In this document: piece after piece, positions 25,301 to 33,115 of the stretch | Layout of the letters: the number at the start of each line of letters is the position of its first letter | Numbering within the stretch: position 1 is the first letter of the stretch | Source: Acanthaster planci | Taxonomy: Eukaryota; Echinodermata; Asteroidea; Valvatida; Acanthasteridae | NCBI RefSeq assembly: GCF_001949145.1 | Contig: NW_019091454.1 | Coordinates: 55,317 to 98,310, forward strand | DNA: 42,994 nucleotides | Direction of reading: 5' to 3' | The notes under the pieces: model-generated | Told to the model about the DNA's origin: nothing | Seen by the model: only the letters and a program-made list of their open reading frames with translations | Databases searched by the model: none | Position numbers and translations under genes: made by a program

Positions 25301-28300
25301 TGGTGTACACCACCTTTAAGCCACTGAAACGTGAAAGGAAAATGAAAGATGAGGAAGTGAGTTGAGTAGCACAAAGTTTATACTTCAGTTCCAGTATATG
25401 ACCATCAGTTTGTGGATACCATAATCTGTTTGTCTGAATCAAGGAAGTGTAAACGGAATGAATGTGAGCACTGCAGAGATAGTAATGGCCTCAAAACTCG
25501 CTTCCTGATGAGGGATGCTGTTAGGACCCAGTGGTGAAAACTGCCACTACCAACAGTTGTCTCTGCACAAGGGCACTTCTCATTCACTTAAAGCTAAAGA
25601 GTTGGTACTCTAAATTTCACAAGATCCTTCTTTTTTAAGGTTTCCAGTAAGGACCTGTTAAGGTAATATCATCAACTCTGAGTGCATGTCAAATACACTG
25701 TCCAGTAAAACCCAACATTAAAATTTGAAGTTGTACAGGATAAGAAATCTACCGGTAAATTAATTCAGAGTTTGGTAATCAATGACAGTTTTGTGGTTGT
25801 AGGATAACCACCTTTTCTAAAACATACATATAATTACAGGCTATGCTTAAGGTTTTAAAATCTGGACTTAATGATTGCTTTCAAAAAATTGCAGTGTTTC
25901 TGTTTTTCAATAACCTTGGTCAAGTTTTTTTAAAGACAAATGAATACACAGATGTACTCAGTTGTTTGTAGTTTTACAAATCAGTTACTGTCATGTTTAT
26001 GATAAAGTCTTCATAAACTTAATAGAAAATAGACCAACGTTTCCATTCATTTGTGCTTCTGTACTTTAAAAACCAAGATATGATTCCATATCAAATAAAT
26101 CATTGGAATGAGTCAGGGACATGCGATATTACAAACCAATTCTCAATTATGATTTTCCATGTGTAAATCCTACGGCAAATGTAAGCGTGACGTCAGTTAC
26201 TGCCATATCTTCACTAAAGCGTTAAAATGGAAACGTTTAACTTACTTATTATTTTGCACCTCTGTTCCTAAGAAACTATCTTTTATATCAAATTAAACAA
26301 GTCAGGGGCATGAGATATTTCAATTTGACTCTACACGATAATTTTCCATGTCCTTTTTGCTTAACGTCAGTTACTGGACACATTTTTTGCTTGCTGTTCA
26401 GTGGGAACTGCAGTTTTGGGTGAAAAACTTCCCACCTATTTCTACACTCTCCTTAACTGATATACCGTAAGTGTACTTATTACAAGCCCCTGATATTTCT
26501 ATTTACATAACTACAATTCAAACAGTGTAGTTAAAACTCTGCCTTATAACGTCAGTTGTATGTAGTGTGGAATGCCCCAGTGTGGTTTTACTGGAATGTA
26601 CACCAGCAAGTGTAAGCTTGATGCGGTACACAACGCACACTCATAACGTGTTACAAGGAGGTCTGCAAATTTAATTCATGTCCACAGTTGCAGATTCCTT
26701 GGGCGTTCTGAATTTACAAATGGGTAATTTTTAATTGATAGGGGCAACTGGGCAAACTAAAACTTTTTGCGGTGATAAAGCAGCATCAGCGTGGACACTC
26801 GTAACCACTCAGGACACCACGTTACGAACGTAACCATAAACTAAGATGACTTTACAAAATGCACGATATGTCAGTTATTGAACTGAATATACCTACAAGC
26901 ATTCAGAAGGTATAACAACATCAAACACACCAGAAGAAAAATTGAACAGCATTTATGACAGTCATTACAAACTTTATAATCCGTCATTATTGCCATGTCA
27001 CATTTTGGTGTCTCATTTACAACCGTTACCATCATGTTTAGTCCTCATAAAAATGTGGTGGTTGTGTCTATGTTCAAGATATTATTGCATTTATAACTTC
27101 ATGTATTGAGGTCCACATTAGATACATTTCTTTTGGGACTTAACATCCAGATTTTTAAAGCAGGTTTTTATATACCCTGTCTCATGTCTCTCCAGTATTA
27201 CATAGTTACATGTACATGTACCGGTATATTTGTCACATCTGGATTTGCTATTTGCTAAGTTATTCAAGTGTTAATAGGTTCACTTCATTTATTCAGTGTC
27301 CATAGTCTCTTTCCACATTGTAATTTTGCTCAGTGTCTCCTTTGTGTGCAAATCATCTCTTAATATGAATTTATAAACACCTGGGACAGTTTCTCTATTC
27401 CTGTTGGTCCAAATGCATCACTTAACCATGTACCATATTGACATTTGATAATGCCCACCTTGAAGCTTGGATACGTGAATGTTCACGTCACATAATTATA
27501 ATACCTCACGTTTCTGCTGTAAGAATATTTTCTATCACAGAAATTTTCAGTAGTGTACTCATTTCAATTACTTTTCTATTCACTGAAGGTCCAAACAGCC
27601 CATTCGTAGTTCTTTTCTGTTGCTTTTAAGTACCTTGGAAAAGAGAGAAACAAGCACCATGACCATTCATTAAAAGCTCCTCCCAAATGCAATATTTGAG
27701 TTTGTCTTGCGCTCTAGAAGTTCAAACACACCATTTTTACATTTTGAGATCATTATTAGTTGAAAATACATGTATGGTTGCCTTGTTCATGTTTTCTCCG
27801 TAACGTCTTCGTTGGTGAGTGGGGTTTGAATCTGGTTTTGCCCGTAGCCTGTTTGTCCTGTACAGTTTCAGGCAAGGCAAATAACTTTTCCTGTTACATC
27901 ACTTTCATCATCCAGGATCTTAATTTGGGATTTTTGCCCTTCCTGATGTGTGTTTTAACACTGTATACTCAGTGTTTGCCCCAAAGGCTTGTGAAAAGAA
28001 CACAAGTTTACTCGGGTGGGACTCGAACCCATGACCCCCTGCTTACTAGTGCAGACATCTTAACCACTCGACCACCGAGCTTGTTTTCAGGATCTCTCAT
28101 TGTGTGTCATCATCAGATATGTCAGATAACTGTAATGTTTTGTTAAAGCGATATGACGTTTAGTTTCATATTCAGCTATATTCAGCTATACCAATCTGCG
28201 GAGAAGGCGTCAAAATGGCTCATTCCAGAGGGCACCAGTACTTTGAGTTTAATGTCAACGTGTATGTAGTTCCCAAATGTTATCCACAAATCTGAAAAAT

Positions 28301-29890
28301 CTAGGCAAAATACACTTGTCTTCGAAATCTAGTTTTGGTTTCGCGTGCACAGGAAAAATCATGATAATGAAGTCTTTTCTCGGAGCACTAAAAATTTGGC
28401 TCAGATTAGAAACTAATAGCAAAAACAATTTAATGGGATTTTCTGAAGAAAAAACTGAACAAAGCCAGGAAACCTGAGAGAAAATGATCAAAAGCGCACC
28501 CCTGTGTGATTTCAGGGGTCTGCTCACACTTCTTGCTGCCAAGGCCATTTGTGCACATGCGTGCATTATTATGATTTTATTAGTGAAAAGGTCTATGGGA
28601 AATGACAACCCCTCATACGCAGATTTGCACACATGGTGCATTTTTCATGTGTTGCACAGCTAACTGGTACTTTATCAAGTGTTAAGGCTGGCTGTACCAC
28701 AGACAACTGTTTTAGGTATTTATGAATGTTAATTAAATTCAGTATATGTAGAATAATGAAGGTGAATGTTGTATGTGTATTTGCATTTGGTTTTCAGGGT
28801 TGCAAGGGGAGAACTCTGCAATGGCTGACTTCGTCAGTAACATAGAGACAATTGCAACTTCACCACCCCAACCCTCAAGCCATGTCTCATCCCGTCCATC
28901 ACTACCTGCATTAACTCATCTCTCAGAGCATTCATCACCCCAACTGCCAACCCATCTGTTACCTGTTCATTCCAACCATTCCACCGGCACACCTCATGGC
29001 CGGCAGCCATCACCAACTGTTAAGAAGTTGTTTGATGATAACTACGAGTCCGCAGCTGTACCAGAAATGTTGGGCTTTCCAGAGCTGGTTATACCTTCCA
29101 GTAAATGGGAGTCAGAGGTGAGGTGTGGCAAGAGATCAACTGTCTTTGTCTTGTCAGACAAACAAATCGTCAGTCATGTGTTGTTAACCATCCTGAAGGC
29201 TGACATAAATGGGTGCTGACTACATGACACTGTGTTTGTTAGCAGCTTGAATCAGTGCACTGCCCTCTTGGGACTGCACTAATTTGAAATGAAATTTGGC
29301 TAAATGAATCAGTATGCCGTGAACGATTTCTTTCTATCACAAGCAAGACATTGAAAGAGCCTACCCTATGAAAAAGGTCACAGTCACTACGTTGGAAACC
29401 AACAGATTTTGTTGAATTGATTTTTTCTTTTGAATTTTGTTTTTAATTGAATTTAAATGTAACTGTAGCCATAACAAACTGTTAATTATTATTAGTCTTA
29501 ATGGAACGTTGTTCACGTTTCAAATATAGATGACATGATGTATTACAATGACATCCTATGAAATAAGTTTTTGTAAAACTACTGAACTCATCGTGAATTA
29601 TTTGCAAAGAAGACATTGTGGGAAAAAACATAGCTCATTCCATGTAACATACATGTACATGAAATTTTGATATATTTTTGTCTTTTCTATCTTAGAGGCC
29701 TGATTCCAGACAGTCCATTACAGCTAACTTTGTAGCAGAGGATCTACGCAGAACCAAAGATCTTGAGAAACTTCTAGATGATCACATTGCTAGCCTAGAA
29801 CAGCAAACTGAAGATACATTACAACGGAGACGCATTGCTGGGGATGGGGGTGATCTGAACCACCAGAAGGCTGACAGTAACATGACATGA
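1293..29890 (+). CDS. CEP63: CEP63/DEUP1-family centrosomal coiled-coil protein, 15 exons, about 802 aa
   Basis: In the human family CEP63 forms a ring with CEP152 around the parental centriole, which recruits PLK4 for centriole duplication; DEUP1 does the equivalent job at deuterosomes in multiciliated cells. Here 15 exons with consensus GT-AG borders join into one open frame of 2409 bases. Residues 15-30 carry the family signature SCEAELQELMRQIDIMV. The segment WEIQKRAYRQQIESLETQRK (exon 5) matches the human [20 protein letters not shown]. Exons 10-11 match the human HQRD and LESLKLENR blocks. Residues 633-738 are rich in Ser, Pro and Thr and probably disordered. The last about 35 structured residues match the human C-terminus, the CEP152-binding end. 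Apart from the Ser/Pro region it is almost entirely heptad coiled coil. Length exceeds human CEP63 (703). Only one family member is visible, as expected before the vertebrate CEP63/DEUP1 split. The start codon is inferred; the rest is strongly supported. Confidence 0.92.
1553..1739 (+). CDS. CEP63: CEP63 exon 2 (N-terminal signature)
   Basis: The acceptor tttgtag and the donor gag|gtaggc bound 187 bases ending in phase 0. It encodes the family hallmark SCEAELQELMRQIDIMV, followed by coiled coil with TEWEADMERVK and REQEVASQRALLESKHQE, which aligns residue by residue with human CEP63. Confidence 0.95.
1740..3050 (+). other. CEP63 intron 2, no recognised element
   Basis: This 1.3-kb intron is AT-rich with many ACATGT motifs and short open frames that resemble nothing known. 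Around 2320-2360 there are three copies of a ttgacc motif. Confidence 0.6.
3051..3146 (+). CDS. CEP63: CEP63 exon 3
   Basis: The exon is 96 bases, phase 0 to phase 0, between actgttag and cag|gtacac. It encodes VGRLRHQLDSSEGEKC and QYEEKLQQLRSQ. This continues the coiled coil and corresponds to the human segment after the THKEVGML block. Confidence 0.9.
3560..3814. repeat. 27-bp minisatellite, 9 full copies
   Basis: The unit cccctgatggaaggtgtatg plus seven further bases repeats with an exact 27-base period (gatggaagg at 3571, 3598, 3625 and so on to 3787), then ends in a partial copy. Copies differ mainly by T/C at one site. Because 27 is divisible by 3 and the unit has no stop in several frames, open frames appear on both strands. 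They are artefacts. It lies in intron 3. Confidence 0.97.
3977..4435. mobile_element. pogo/Tigger-like MITE (TA target site)
   Basis: The 459-bp element begins cagtggaacattactat and ends with the inverted counterpart atagcagcgttccactg, flanked by TA dinucleotides. Internal copies of taccgaac occur near both ends, and the right end reads gctataacgaac on the minus strand. CAGTRGAAC ends with CTATAACGAAC subterminal sequence and a TA duplication are typical of pogo-type Tc1/mariner relatives. It has no transposase. Confidence 0.8.
4695..4909. mobile_element. Short piggyBac-like MITE with TTAA target site
   Basis: TTAA at 4695-4698 and 4906-4909 flank 207 bp with perfect 10-bp inverted ends, ccctaaccca and tgggttaggg. 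The interior is a low-complexity run of ggaggatt motifs. TTAA plus CCC...GGG ends point to the piggyBac type. The ends happen to resemble the animal telomere repeat (TTAGGG). Confidence 0.7.
5121..5264 (+). CDS. CEP63: CEP63 exon 4
   Basis: The exon is 144 bases, phase 0, bounded by tattctcag and caa|gtgagt. It encodes LSSLQRDYEKVERHHNKH and ASIQLQDTQNQLKTVQTTIQ. LQRDYEKVER matches human LKRSYEKLQK. Confidence 0.92.
5265..6053 (+). other. CEP63 intron 4, no recognised element
   Basis: This is 789 bases of intron without a recognisable repeat, transposon end or conserved coding segment. Confidence 0.6.
6054..6167 (+). CDS. CEP63: CEP63 exon 5
   Basis: The exon is 114 bases, phase 0, from gcattgtag to cag|gtagac. 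Its frame has no ATG, so it is easily missed. It encodes NYQKKANEWEIQKRAYRQQ and IESLETQRKTLADKCQLIQ. This is one of the best matches to human CEP63 ([20 protein letters not shown]). Confidence 0.95.
6168..8150 (+). other. CEP63 intron 5; GC-rich patch with two hairpins
   Basis: Most of this 2-kb intron shows no recognised element. A GC-rich patch at about 6385-6520 contains two neighbouring stems: gaggcc/ggcctc at 6388-6406 and cctgac/gtcagg at 6411-6428. It is probably an old repeat fragment. Near 7430-7510 there is a dense cluster of acatgt/gtacatgt motifs. Confidence 0.5.
8151..8399 (+). CDS. CEP63: CEP63 exon 6
   Basis: The exon is 249 bases, phase 0, bounded by gcaacag and aag|gtaaga. 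It encodes SEGYQDQLAKRRHLLEQ, ELNFQSQLTHLEGCL and a very Glu/Arg-rich helix ending RRLESHLK. It corresponds to human [21 protein letters not shown]. An alternative acceptor 4 bases downstream would shift the frame and is rejected. Confidence 0.93.
8400..10075 (+). other. CEP63 intron 6, no clear element
   Basis: No terminal repeats could be paired. A perfect 18-base palindrome, acatctacatgtagatgt, is at 9941-9958. A minus-strand open frame at 9267-9455 with Ser/Asp-rich sequence is not recognised and is probably chance. Confidence 0.5.
10076..10221 (+). CDS. CEP63: CEP63 exon 7
   Basis: The exon is 146 bases, entering in phase 0 and leaving two bases (ag) for a split Arg codon, bounded by ccttgcag and tag|gtatag. 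It encodes CLEDEKVQLKSELESRDNLI and AEAERAMKQLKQNLAKMDES. It matches human EEKRELKAALQSQENLIHEA. Confidence 0.93.
10222..11306 (+). other. CEP63 intron 7, no recognised element
   Basis: This 1.1-kb AT-rich intron shows no repeat structure beyond a short tatatata run near 10590. Confidence 0.6.
11307..11450 (+). CDS. CEP63: CEP63 exon 8
   Basis: The exon is 144 bases, split Arg codons at both borders, from attacag to tag|gtagga. It encodes SLQEVSGQEALHQVNELQSQ and RWLRIETQLQEDIQRLQA. The coiled-coil pattern is clear, but similarity to the human protein is lower here. Confidence 0.88.
11451..12673 (+). other. CEP63 intron 8, no recognised element
   Basis: Its first about 320 bases are open on both strands in other frames, but neither product resembles a known protein. 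No transposon ends are seen. Confidence 0.5.
12674..12791 (+). CDS. CEP63: CEP63 exon 9
   Basis: The exon is 118 bases, entering with one base of a split Arg codon and leaving in phase 0, from gttgtag to aag|gtcagg. It encodes LDESHLECARLNTELATKIE and ELRRLEGTEMKQLQDQLTK, comparable with human [20 protein letters not shown]. Confidence 0.93.
12792..13462 (+). other. CEP63 intron 9, no recognised element
   Basis: This 671-base intron has nothing recognisable apart from single ACATGT motifs. Confidence 0.6.
13463..13660 (+). CDS. CEP63: CEP63 exon 10
   Basis: The exon is 198 bases, phase 0, from gtttgcag to caa|gttagt. It encodes EQEQHYMSHLDGMKSEVTAL and TSDLHHRDSTIATLSQKIAS, then ERHQHELQ. 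The block HYMSHLDGMKSEVTALT..LHHRDSTIA lines up closely with human YSSALEGMKMEISHLT..LHQRDITIA. Confidence 0.95.
14057..14334. repeat. 46-47-bp minisatellite, 6 copies
   Basis: Six consecutive units contain aatacacatgtgga, then gagccaggtcaac and cctcctagat. Spacing is 46 or 47 bases because some copies lose one C. Copies differ by few substitutions, so the expansion is fairly recent. It lies in intron 10. Confidence 0.95.
15070..15240 (+). CDS. CEP63: CEP63 exon 11
   Basis: The exon is 171 bases, phase 0, from cactacag to cag|gtaggt. It encodes ITNAQLDALRIENRSLRENT, then SSEILNAQSQLQDLRNMHTQ. Together with the end of exon 10, ELQITNAQLDALRIENRSL matches human EILDQLESLKLENRHL. Confidence 0.95.
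15713..16067. repeat. About 40-bp minisatellite, 9 copies
   Basis: Units of 39-42 bases built on agctggtgacttggagtgct followed by gtccagcaccccaagtacta repeat about nine times with moderate divergence. They produce open frames rich in Cys, Pro and Leu that are not genes. The array lies in intron 11, about 190 bases left of the hAT-type element. Confidence 0.93.
16249..18787. mobile_element. hAT-type DNA transposon, non-autonomous, with gap inside
   Basis: The 8-bp direct repeat ctacatgt at 16249-16256 and 18780-18787 flanks a body of 2523 bp. The ends are inverted repeats containing ggcttgggcggtatttc, followed at both sides by many subterminal copies of cggtatt/aataccg. The 8-bp duplication with such ends is characteristic of hAT elements. 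No transposase motif is visible in the sequenced part, but 554 bases are unsequenced. Coordinates include the duplications. Confidence 0.88.
17169..17722. other. Assembly gap (554 N)
   Basis: The run of undetermined bases lies inside the hAT-type element. Long open frames that appear to cross it are artefacts. Confidence 0.99.
19381..19523 (+). CDS. CEP63: CEP63 exon 12
   Basis: The exon is 143 bases, entering in phase 0 and leaving two bases of a split Arg codon, from tttttctag to gcg|gtaaga. It encodes DENSMLRRKLTSLTQQLLEA and AAIKQSHLRIAELTQEYE. It is coiled coil, comparable to the human NKLVSENQQLQKDL region. Confidence 0.92.
20218..20303. repeat. Fold-back element with about 23-bp arms
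   Basis: The left arm gcaagttcagcaggtgtttt and the right arm (reverse complement gcaagttcagtaggtgtttt) pair over about 23 bases with one mismatch around a loop of roughly 40 bases. It could be a tiny fold-back transposon. A transcribed hairpin is possible but not supported. Confidence 0.75.
21694..21817. repeat. 20-bp minisatellite, 6 copies
   Basis: The unit ggatagatttggcgtggttg repeats six times with an exact 20-base period (tttggc at 21701, 21721 and so on to 21801). Copies differ by G/A at one site. It lies in intron 12. Confidence 0.96.
22587..22747 (+). CDS. CEP63: CEP63 exon 13
   Basis: The exon is 161 bases, completing a split Arg codon and leaving one base (a), from ggtttag to aca|gtaagt. 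It encodes KLEKMSEHESHNTEMLQSQL and YEAEMTRLRDVCTALKQQLK, then DKTHLLN. This is the last long coiled coil before the disordered part. Confidence 0.92.
23584..23825. repeat. Cluster of GTAACGTCAGTTAC motifs
   Basis: The near-palindrome gtaacgtcagttac occurs exactly at 23792-23805 and 23812-23825. Variants are at 23584-23597 (one change) and 23750-23763 (two changes). The same motif returns at 26181-26560, on the other side of the TTAA element. Its origin is unknown. Confidence 0.7.
24173..25319. mobile_element. TTAA-flanked non-autonomous DNA transposon, 1139 bp
   Basis: TTAA at 24173-24176 and 25316-25319 flank a body whose ends are a perfect 20-bp inverted repeat, aggtggtgtacaccattggt. The TTAA target suggests the piggyBac or Kolobok type; AGG ends favour Kolobok over piggyBac, but this is inference. 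No transposase frame is present. A 92-codon open frame at 24619-24897 is not recognised. Confidence 0.85.
26029..26560. repeat. Degenerate tandem repeat of about 175-185 bp
   Basis: Two diverged direct copies can be followed: one ending cgtcagttactgcc near 26204 and one ending cgtcagttactggac near 26378. Both contain atatcaaat...gtcaggg(a/g)catg(c/a)gatatt and attttccatgt in the same order. A third, weaker copy ends at 26560. The motif spacing is 174 and 185 bases. Confidence 0.65.
27880..28083 (-). mobile_element. tRNA-derived SINE (degenerate tRNA-like head)
   Basis: On the minus strand 28081-28009 form a 73-base tRNA-like unit. It has an A-box-like tggtcgagtgg, a B-box gggttcgagtccc, and acceptor arms that pair in 6 of 7 positions (one wobble). 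The anticodon loop has 8 bases and there is no long variable arm, so it is not a working tRNA gene. The following body has no clear end, so the left border is approximate. It lies in intron 13, antisense to CEP63. Confidence 0.7.
28798..29117 (+). CDS. CEP63: CEP63 exon 14 (Ser/Pro-rich region)
   Basis: The exon is 320 bases, completing a split Arg codon and leaving in phase 0, from tttcag to gag|gtgagg. It encodes LQGENSAMADFVSNIETIAT, followed by a stretch dominated by Ser, Pro, His and Thr. The end is VKKLFDDNYESAAVPEMLGF and a conserved-looking ELVIPSSKWESE. Human CEP63 has a comparable Ser/Pro-rich disordered segment before its C-terminal helix, with little direct identity. Confidence 0.88.
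29118..29695 (+). other. CEP63 intron 14, no recognised element
   Basis: This 578-base AT-rich intron has no repeats recognised. Confidence 0.6.
29696..29890 (+). CDS. CEP63: CEP63 exon 15 (C-terminal helix and stop)
   Basis: The acceptor atcttag leads into 65 codons including TGA at 29888-29890. It encodes ITANFVAEDLRRTKDLEKLL and DDHIASLEQQTEDTLQRRR, then a polar tail ending DSNMT. The helix matches human [20 protein letters not shown] and HIEELKRESEKTVRQF, the conserved end implicated in CEP152 binding. The tail of about 20 residues after the helix has no human counterpart that I recognise. Confidence 0.95.
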   Translation, partial: RPDSRQSITANFVAEDLRRTKDLEKLLDDHIASLEQQTEDTLQRRRIAGDGGDLNHQKADSNMT

Positions 29891-30700
29891 CATTTGTGAC
29901 CAGAAGTATCAGGGCAAGAAGATCTCAGTGGTCATACTGTGCAAATATACTGTGGTTTGAGGATGGATAGATGAACTAACTCCCAGGGCAACCTGAGAGA
30001 ATTGCATGTGCCAGTAGTTTGTCAACTTCCAGTACAAATGGAAGGGGTTATCAACTATCTAACCAAAATTAGCCATATTTGTTAAAACCATACCTCAAGT
30101 CATGGCATTCTGAGTATAGAAAATACTGAGAACAATTTTTGTGTGTTGTTATTTTCTCAATGTGTTTATTTGCATACCACCCCAATGCGACAGTTCCCCT
30201 ATTGCCTCGTAAAAGCACAAGACTCACTTTAGTAGTTAGTAGCCAGGTGTCAGTCTACTGCATGTGGATATTTGACGTATGTATGATCGTGTGTATACCT
30301 ATTAAGCTGGATTAATAGTGACTGGCATGTGACAGTGAATGAAGCATTCCTATTTTAGCTCTCAGTGAGATGCCTATAATCTCACCTGGTTCTATTTTAT
30401 TGGTCCCAACATCCTGAACTGATAGTGAATTCTGACCAGACATGATGTAGTCCTTGTAAAAGTTTACATGTTCATTAACTGAAACCCAAGTGTTCAACCA
30501 GTTTGCCTGGATTATTTACAATGAATGCATGGAATTTGTTTATGGTCAAGAAAAAATTGACAACTGAAATTTGAAAAGTGTCTCATATACTGACTTGAGA
30601 GAGTCATTGCATAATTTTCTTAAAGCATTTCTAACCATAATATTTGCTGTGGCATGCAGAGATCTGCACATGAATAAAACATGTGCTAGATTTACTATCA
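29891..30700 (+). other. Putative CEP63 3'UTR
   Basis: The region between the stop codon and a canonical AATAAA at 30673-30678 is AT-rich and without repeats. Its extent is inferred only from the poly(A) signal. Confidence 0.5.
30673..30678 (+). terminator. Candidate poly(A) signal of CEP63
   Basis: This is a canonical aataaa about 780 bases after the stop codon. An assembly gap begins about 115 bases downstream, so later signals cannot be excluded. Confidence 0.45.
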
Positions 30701-30792
30701 CAAAAAGCCACTCCTTGGTAGATCGATTTGCAAGGCTCAGTGGTTTAGATACTCTGTAAGCTGGAGGTTAGTTGGTCAATTCCTGCCCAAAC

Positions 30793-31662
30793 NNNNNNNN
30801 NNNNNNNNNNNNNNNNNNNNNNNNNNNNNNNNNNNNNNNNNNNNNNNNNNNNNNNNNNNNNNNNNNNNNNNNNNNNNNNNNNNNNNNNNNNNNNNNNNNN
30901 NNNNNNNNNNNNNNNNNNNNNNNNNNNNNNNNNNNNNNNNNNNNNNNNNNNNNNNNNNNNNNNNNNNNNNNNNNNNNNNNNNNNNNNNNNNNNNNNNNNN
31001 NNNNNNNNNNNNNNNNNNNNNNNNNNNNNNNNNNNNNNNNNNNNNNNNNNNNNNNNNNNNNNNNNNNNNNNNNNNNNNNNNNNNNNNNNNNNNNNNNNNN
31101 NNNNNNNNNNNNNNNNNNNNNNNNNNNNNNNNNNNNNNNNNNNNNNNNNNNNNNNNNNNNNNNNNNNNNNNNNNNNNNNNNNNNNNNNNNNNNNNNNNNN
31201 NNNNNNNNNNNNNNNNNNNNNNNNNNNNNNNNNNNNNNNNNNNNNNNNNNNNNNNNNNNNNNNNNNNNNNNNNNNNNNNNNNNNNNNNNNNNNNNNNNNN
31301 NNNNNNNNNNNNNNNNNNNNNNNNNNNNNNNNNNNNNNNNNNNNNNNNNNNNNNNNNNNNNNNNNNNNNNNNNNNNNNNNNNNNNNNNNNNNNNNNNNNN
31401 NNNNNNNNNNNNNNNNNNNNNNNNNNNNNNNNNNNNNNNNNNNNNNNNNNNNNNNNNNNNNNNNNNNNNNNNNNNNNNNNNNNNNNNNNNNNNNNNNNNN
31501 NNNNNNNNNNNNNNNNNNNNNNNNNNNNNNNNNNNNNNNNNNNNNNNNNNNNNNNNNNNNNNNNNNNNNNNNNNNNNNNNNNNNNNNNNNNNNNNNNNNN
31601 NNNNNNNNNNNNNNNNNNNNNNNNNNNNNNNNNNNNNNNNNNNNNNNNNNNNNNNNNNNNNN
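30793..31662. other. Assembly gap (870 N)
   Basis: These are undetermined bases between the 3' ends of the two convergent genes. Open frames drawn across it are meaningless. Confidence 0.99.
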
Positions 31663-31748
31663 ACATCTTTCGTTTTTTCAAATTGTCAGCAACATGTTGG
31701 AGTTTGAGCGTATTTCACAGTTTGGGAATTGTGAAGTGTTTACACACT

Positions 31749-32294
31749 TTAACCACTTGCTGCCGGGTGCTTTTAAAAATGCAGTGCACACATATGGGAT
31801 ATTCTTAAGATTTTAAGTTTTCAAAAATCTTTAAAAATTTATCATTTCATTTAATGCTTACACCCACACGAATGACTGTTTGGTGGCTACTCTAAGCTGA
31901 CAGGTAACCTTCATTGACTCCTGAATATTTCAGCCAGGCCTGCCACCCTGTAAAGAGAGCCCAGAATTTGTGAGGTGTTGCATCATTTCCTTTGTTCCCA
32001 GTGAATGCGAGTGGCGTCTTTTCAAACGCGGCTGGATTAGCATGCAGTGGTGCTGTGTTGCTCATCAATGGGCCCTGGAGCACTTTTGTCCATGGTGCTA
32101 ATCCACGTGTGCGCTATGCCCAAAACAGTGGTATATTGCTTAAAAACAGTGACGGAATTCCCAGCAGCAGGTCCTTTGTTCCAAGTGTGGTCTTTTGTTA
32201 CACGGACCGGCCCTTTTGTCCCATTTCGGGCACCCCAGCTCTGCATATAAACCCATGGTGCTCGAAATGGAGTTCCCCGGCAGCAAGTGGTTAA
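31749..32294. mobile_element. TTAA-flanked MITE, 538 bp (piggyBac-like)
   Basis: TTAA at 31749-31752 and 32291-32294 flank 15-bp perfect inverted ends, ccacttgctgccggg. The body has several open frames on both strands, none similar to a transposase. CC-starting ends with a TTAA target suggest piggyBac. It lies between CEP63 and YAP. Confidence 0.82.
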
Positions 32295-33115
32295 TACCTG
32301 TCACTAGAGACTTGGCAGGGCGAATATGTGGTAAGGAAAAAATGTTCTCTGGACCTGTCAGACAGTGTGTATGTACAAAACCAATATGAACCAGTGAAGC
32401 CTGGGTGCACATTGTCTCATCTTGCTCATCTGCAGTATGCATCGGCAGATAATGTTGACCAATGCTTGTAAGTTTCCTGGAAAGTCTTTACAGGTTTACA
32501 TGTCATCCTGTGTGAAGTGGTTAGTTGCAGTTTTTTCAGAAGATACATACTCCCGGTAGCTGACTTACCTTTCATTTTTTGCAGCAATCAGAACTTCTAG
32601 TTTGTTTGCATACATTCTTTTTTTTTGTAAATGCCAATAATGCCAGGAATTTGAAATTGACTCATGGTCCAAGATTATTCCAAAAAAGTCCAGAACTTGT
32701 AAAGATGAAGCCCGCTACCTTCAGTAATTTATCTTATATGCTATCTGCTCCAGGGTGTTAATATTTTGTCAAGTGTCAAGATATTAGTAAGTTGCAGTAA
32801 CACAAAGTCGTAAACTTTTGTTTTCTTGTCTATCTAGGAAATATTCTTATTTTCCTCAGCTCCACATTTCTCTGTTCTGCTGTGAGTGATACATGTTCCA
32901 ATCCCTACCTAGCTTTCATGTCATATCTTTATACATGTTTTTTGTGGAATTTTTAACCATGAGTGCAAAAGTGCCCTAATCTTAAATGCCCTAAGAGATA
33001 GGGATGTGTGTGCTTGAAGTCACGACCTGTGATTTGGGTATGAGCGATATTTTGTGTATACCCATACAAAAGAAAATGCCACCACAAAGACAGAATGTCA
33101 CTTAAAATAGCAACC
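32295..33115. other. Intergenic stretch, nothing recognised
   Basis: No conserved coding segment, transposon ends or tandem repeats are seen between two MITEs. Confidence 0.6.

Noticed and set aside
28009-28081. Functional tRNA gene
   Set aside because: The anticodon loop has 8 bases, the acceptor end is mismatched, and a SINE-like body follows.
27760-28146. 128-codon frame containing a GGTRTHDPLLTS-like phrase
   Set aside because: It is a readthrough of the antisense tRNA-derived SINE; such peptides are known artefacts of SINE B-box regions.
28255-28641. 128-codon minus-strand frame in intron 13
   Set aside because: No recognisable motif; hydrophobic composition consistent with AT-rich chance translation.
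30772-31707. Frames of about 300 codons across the second gap
   Set aside because: They are almost entirely undetermined bases.
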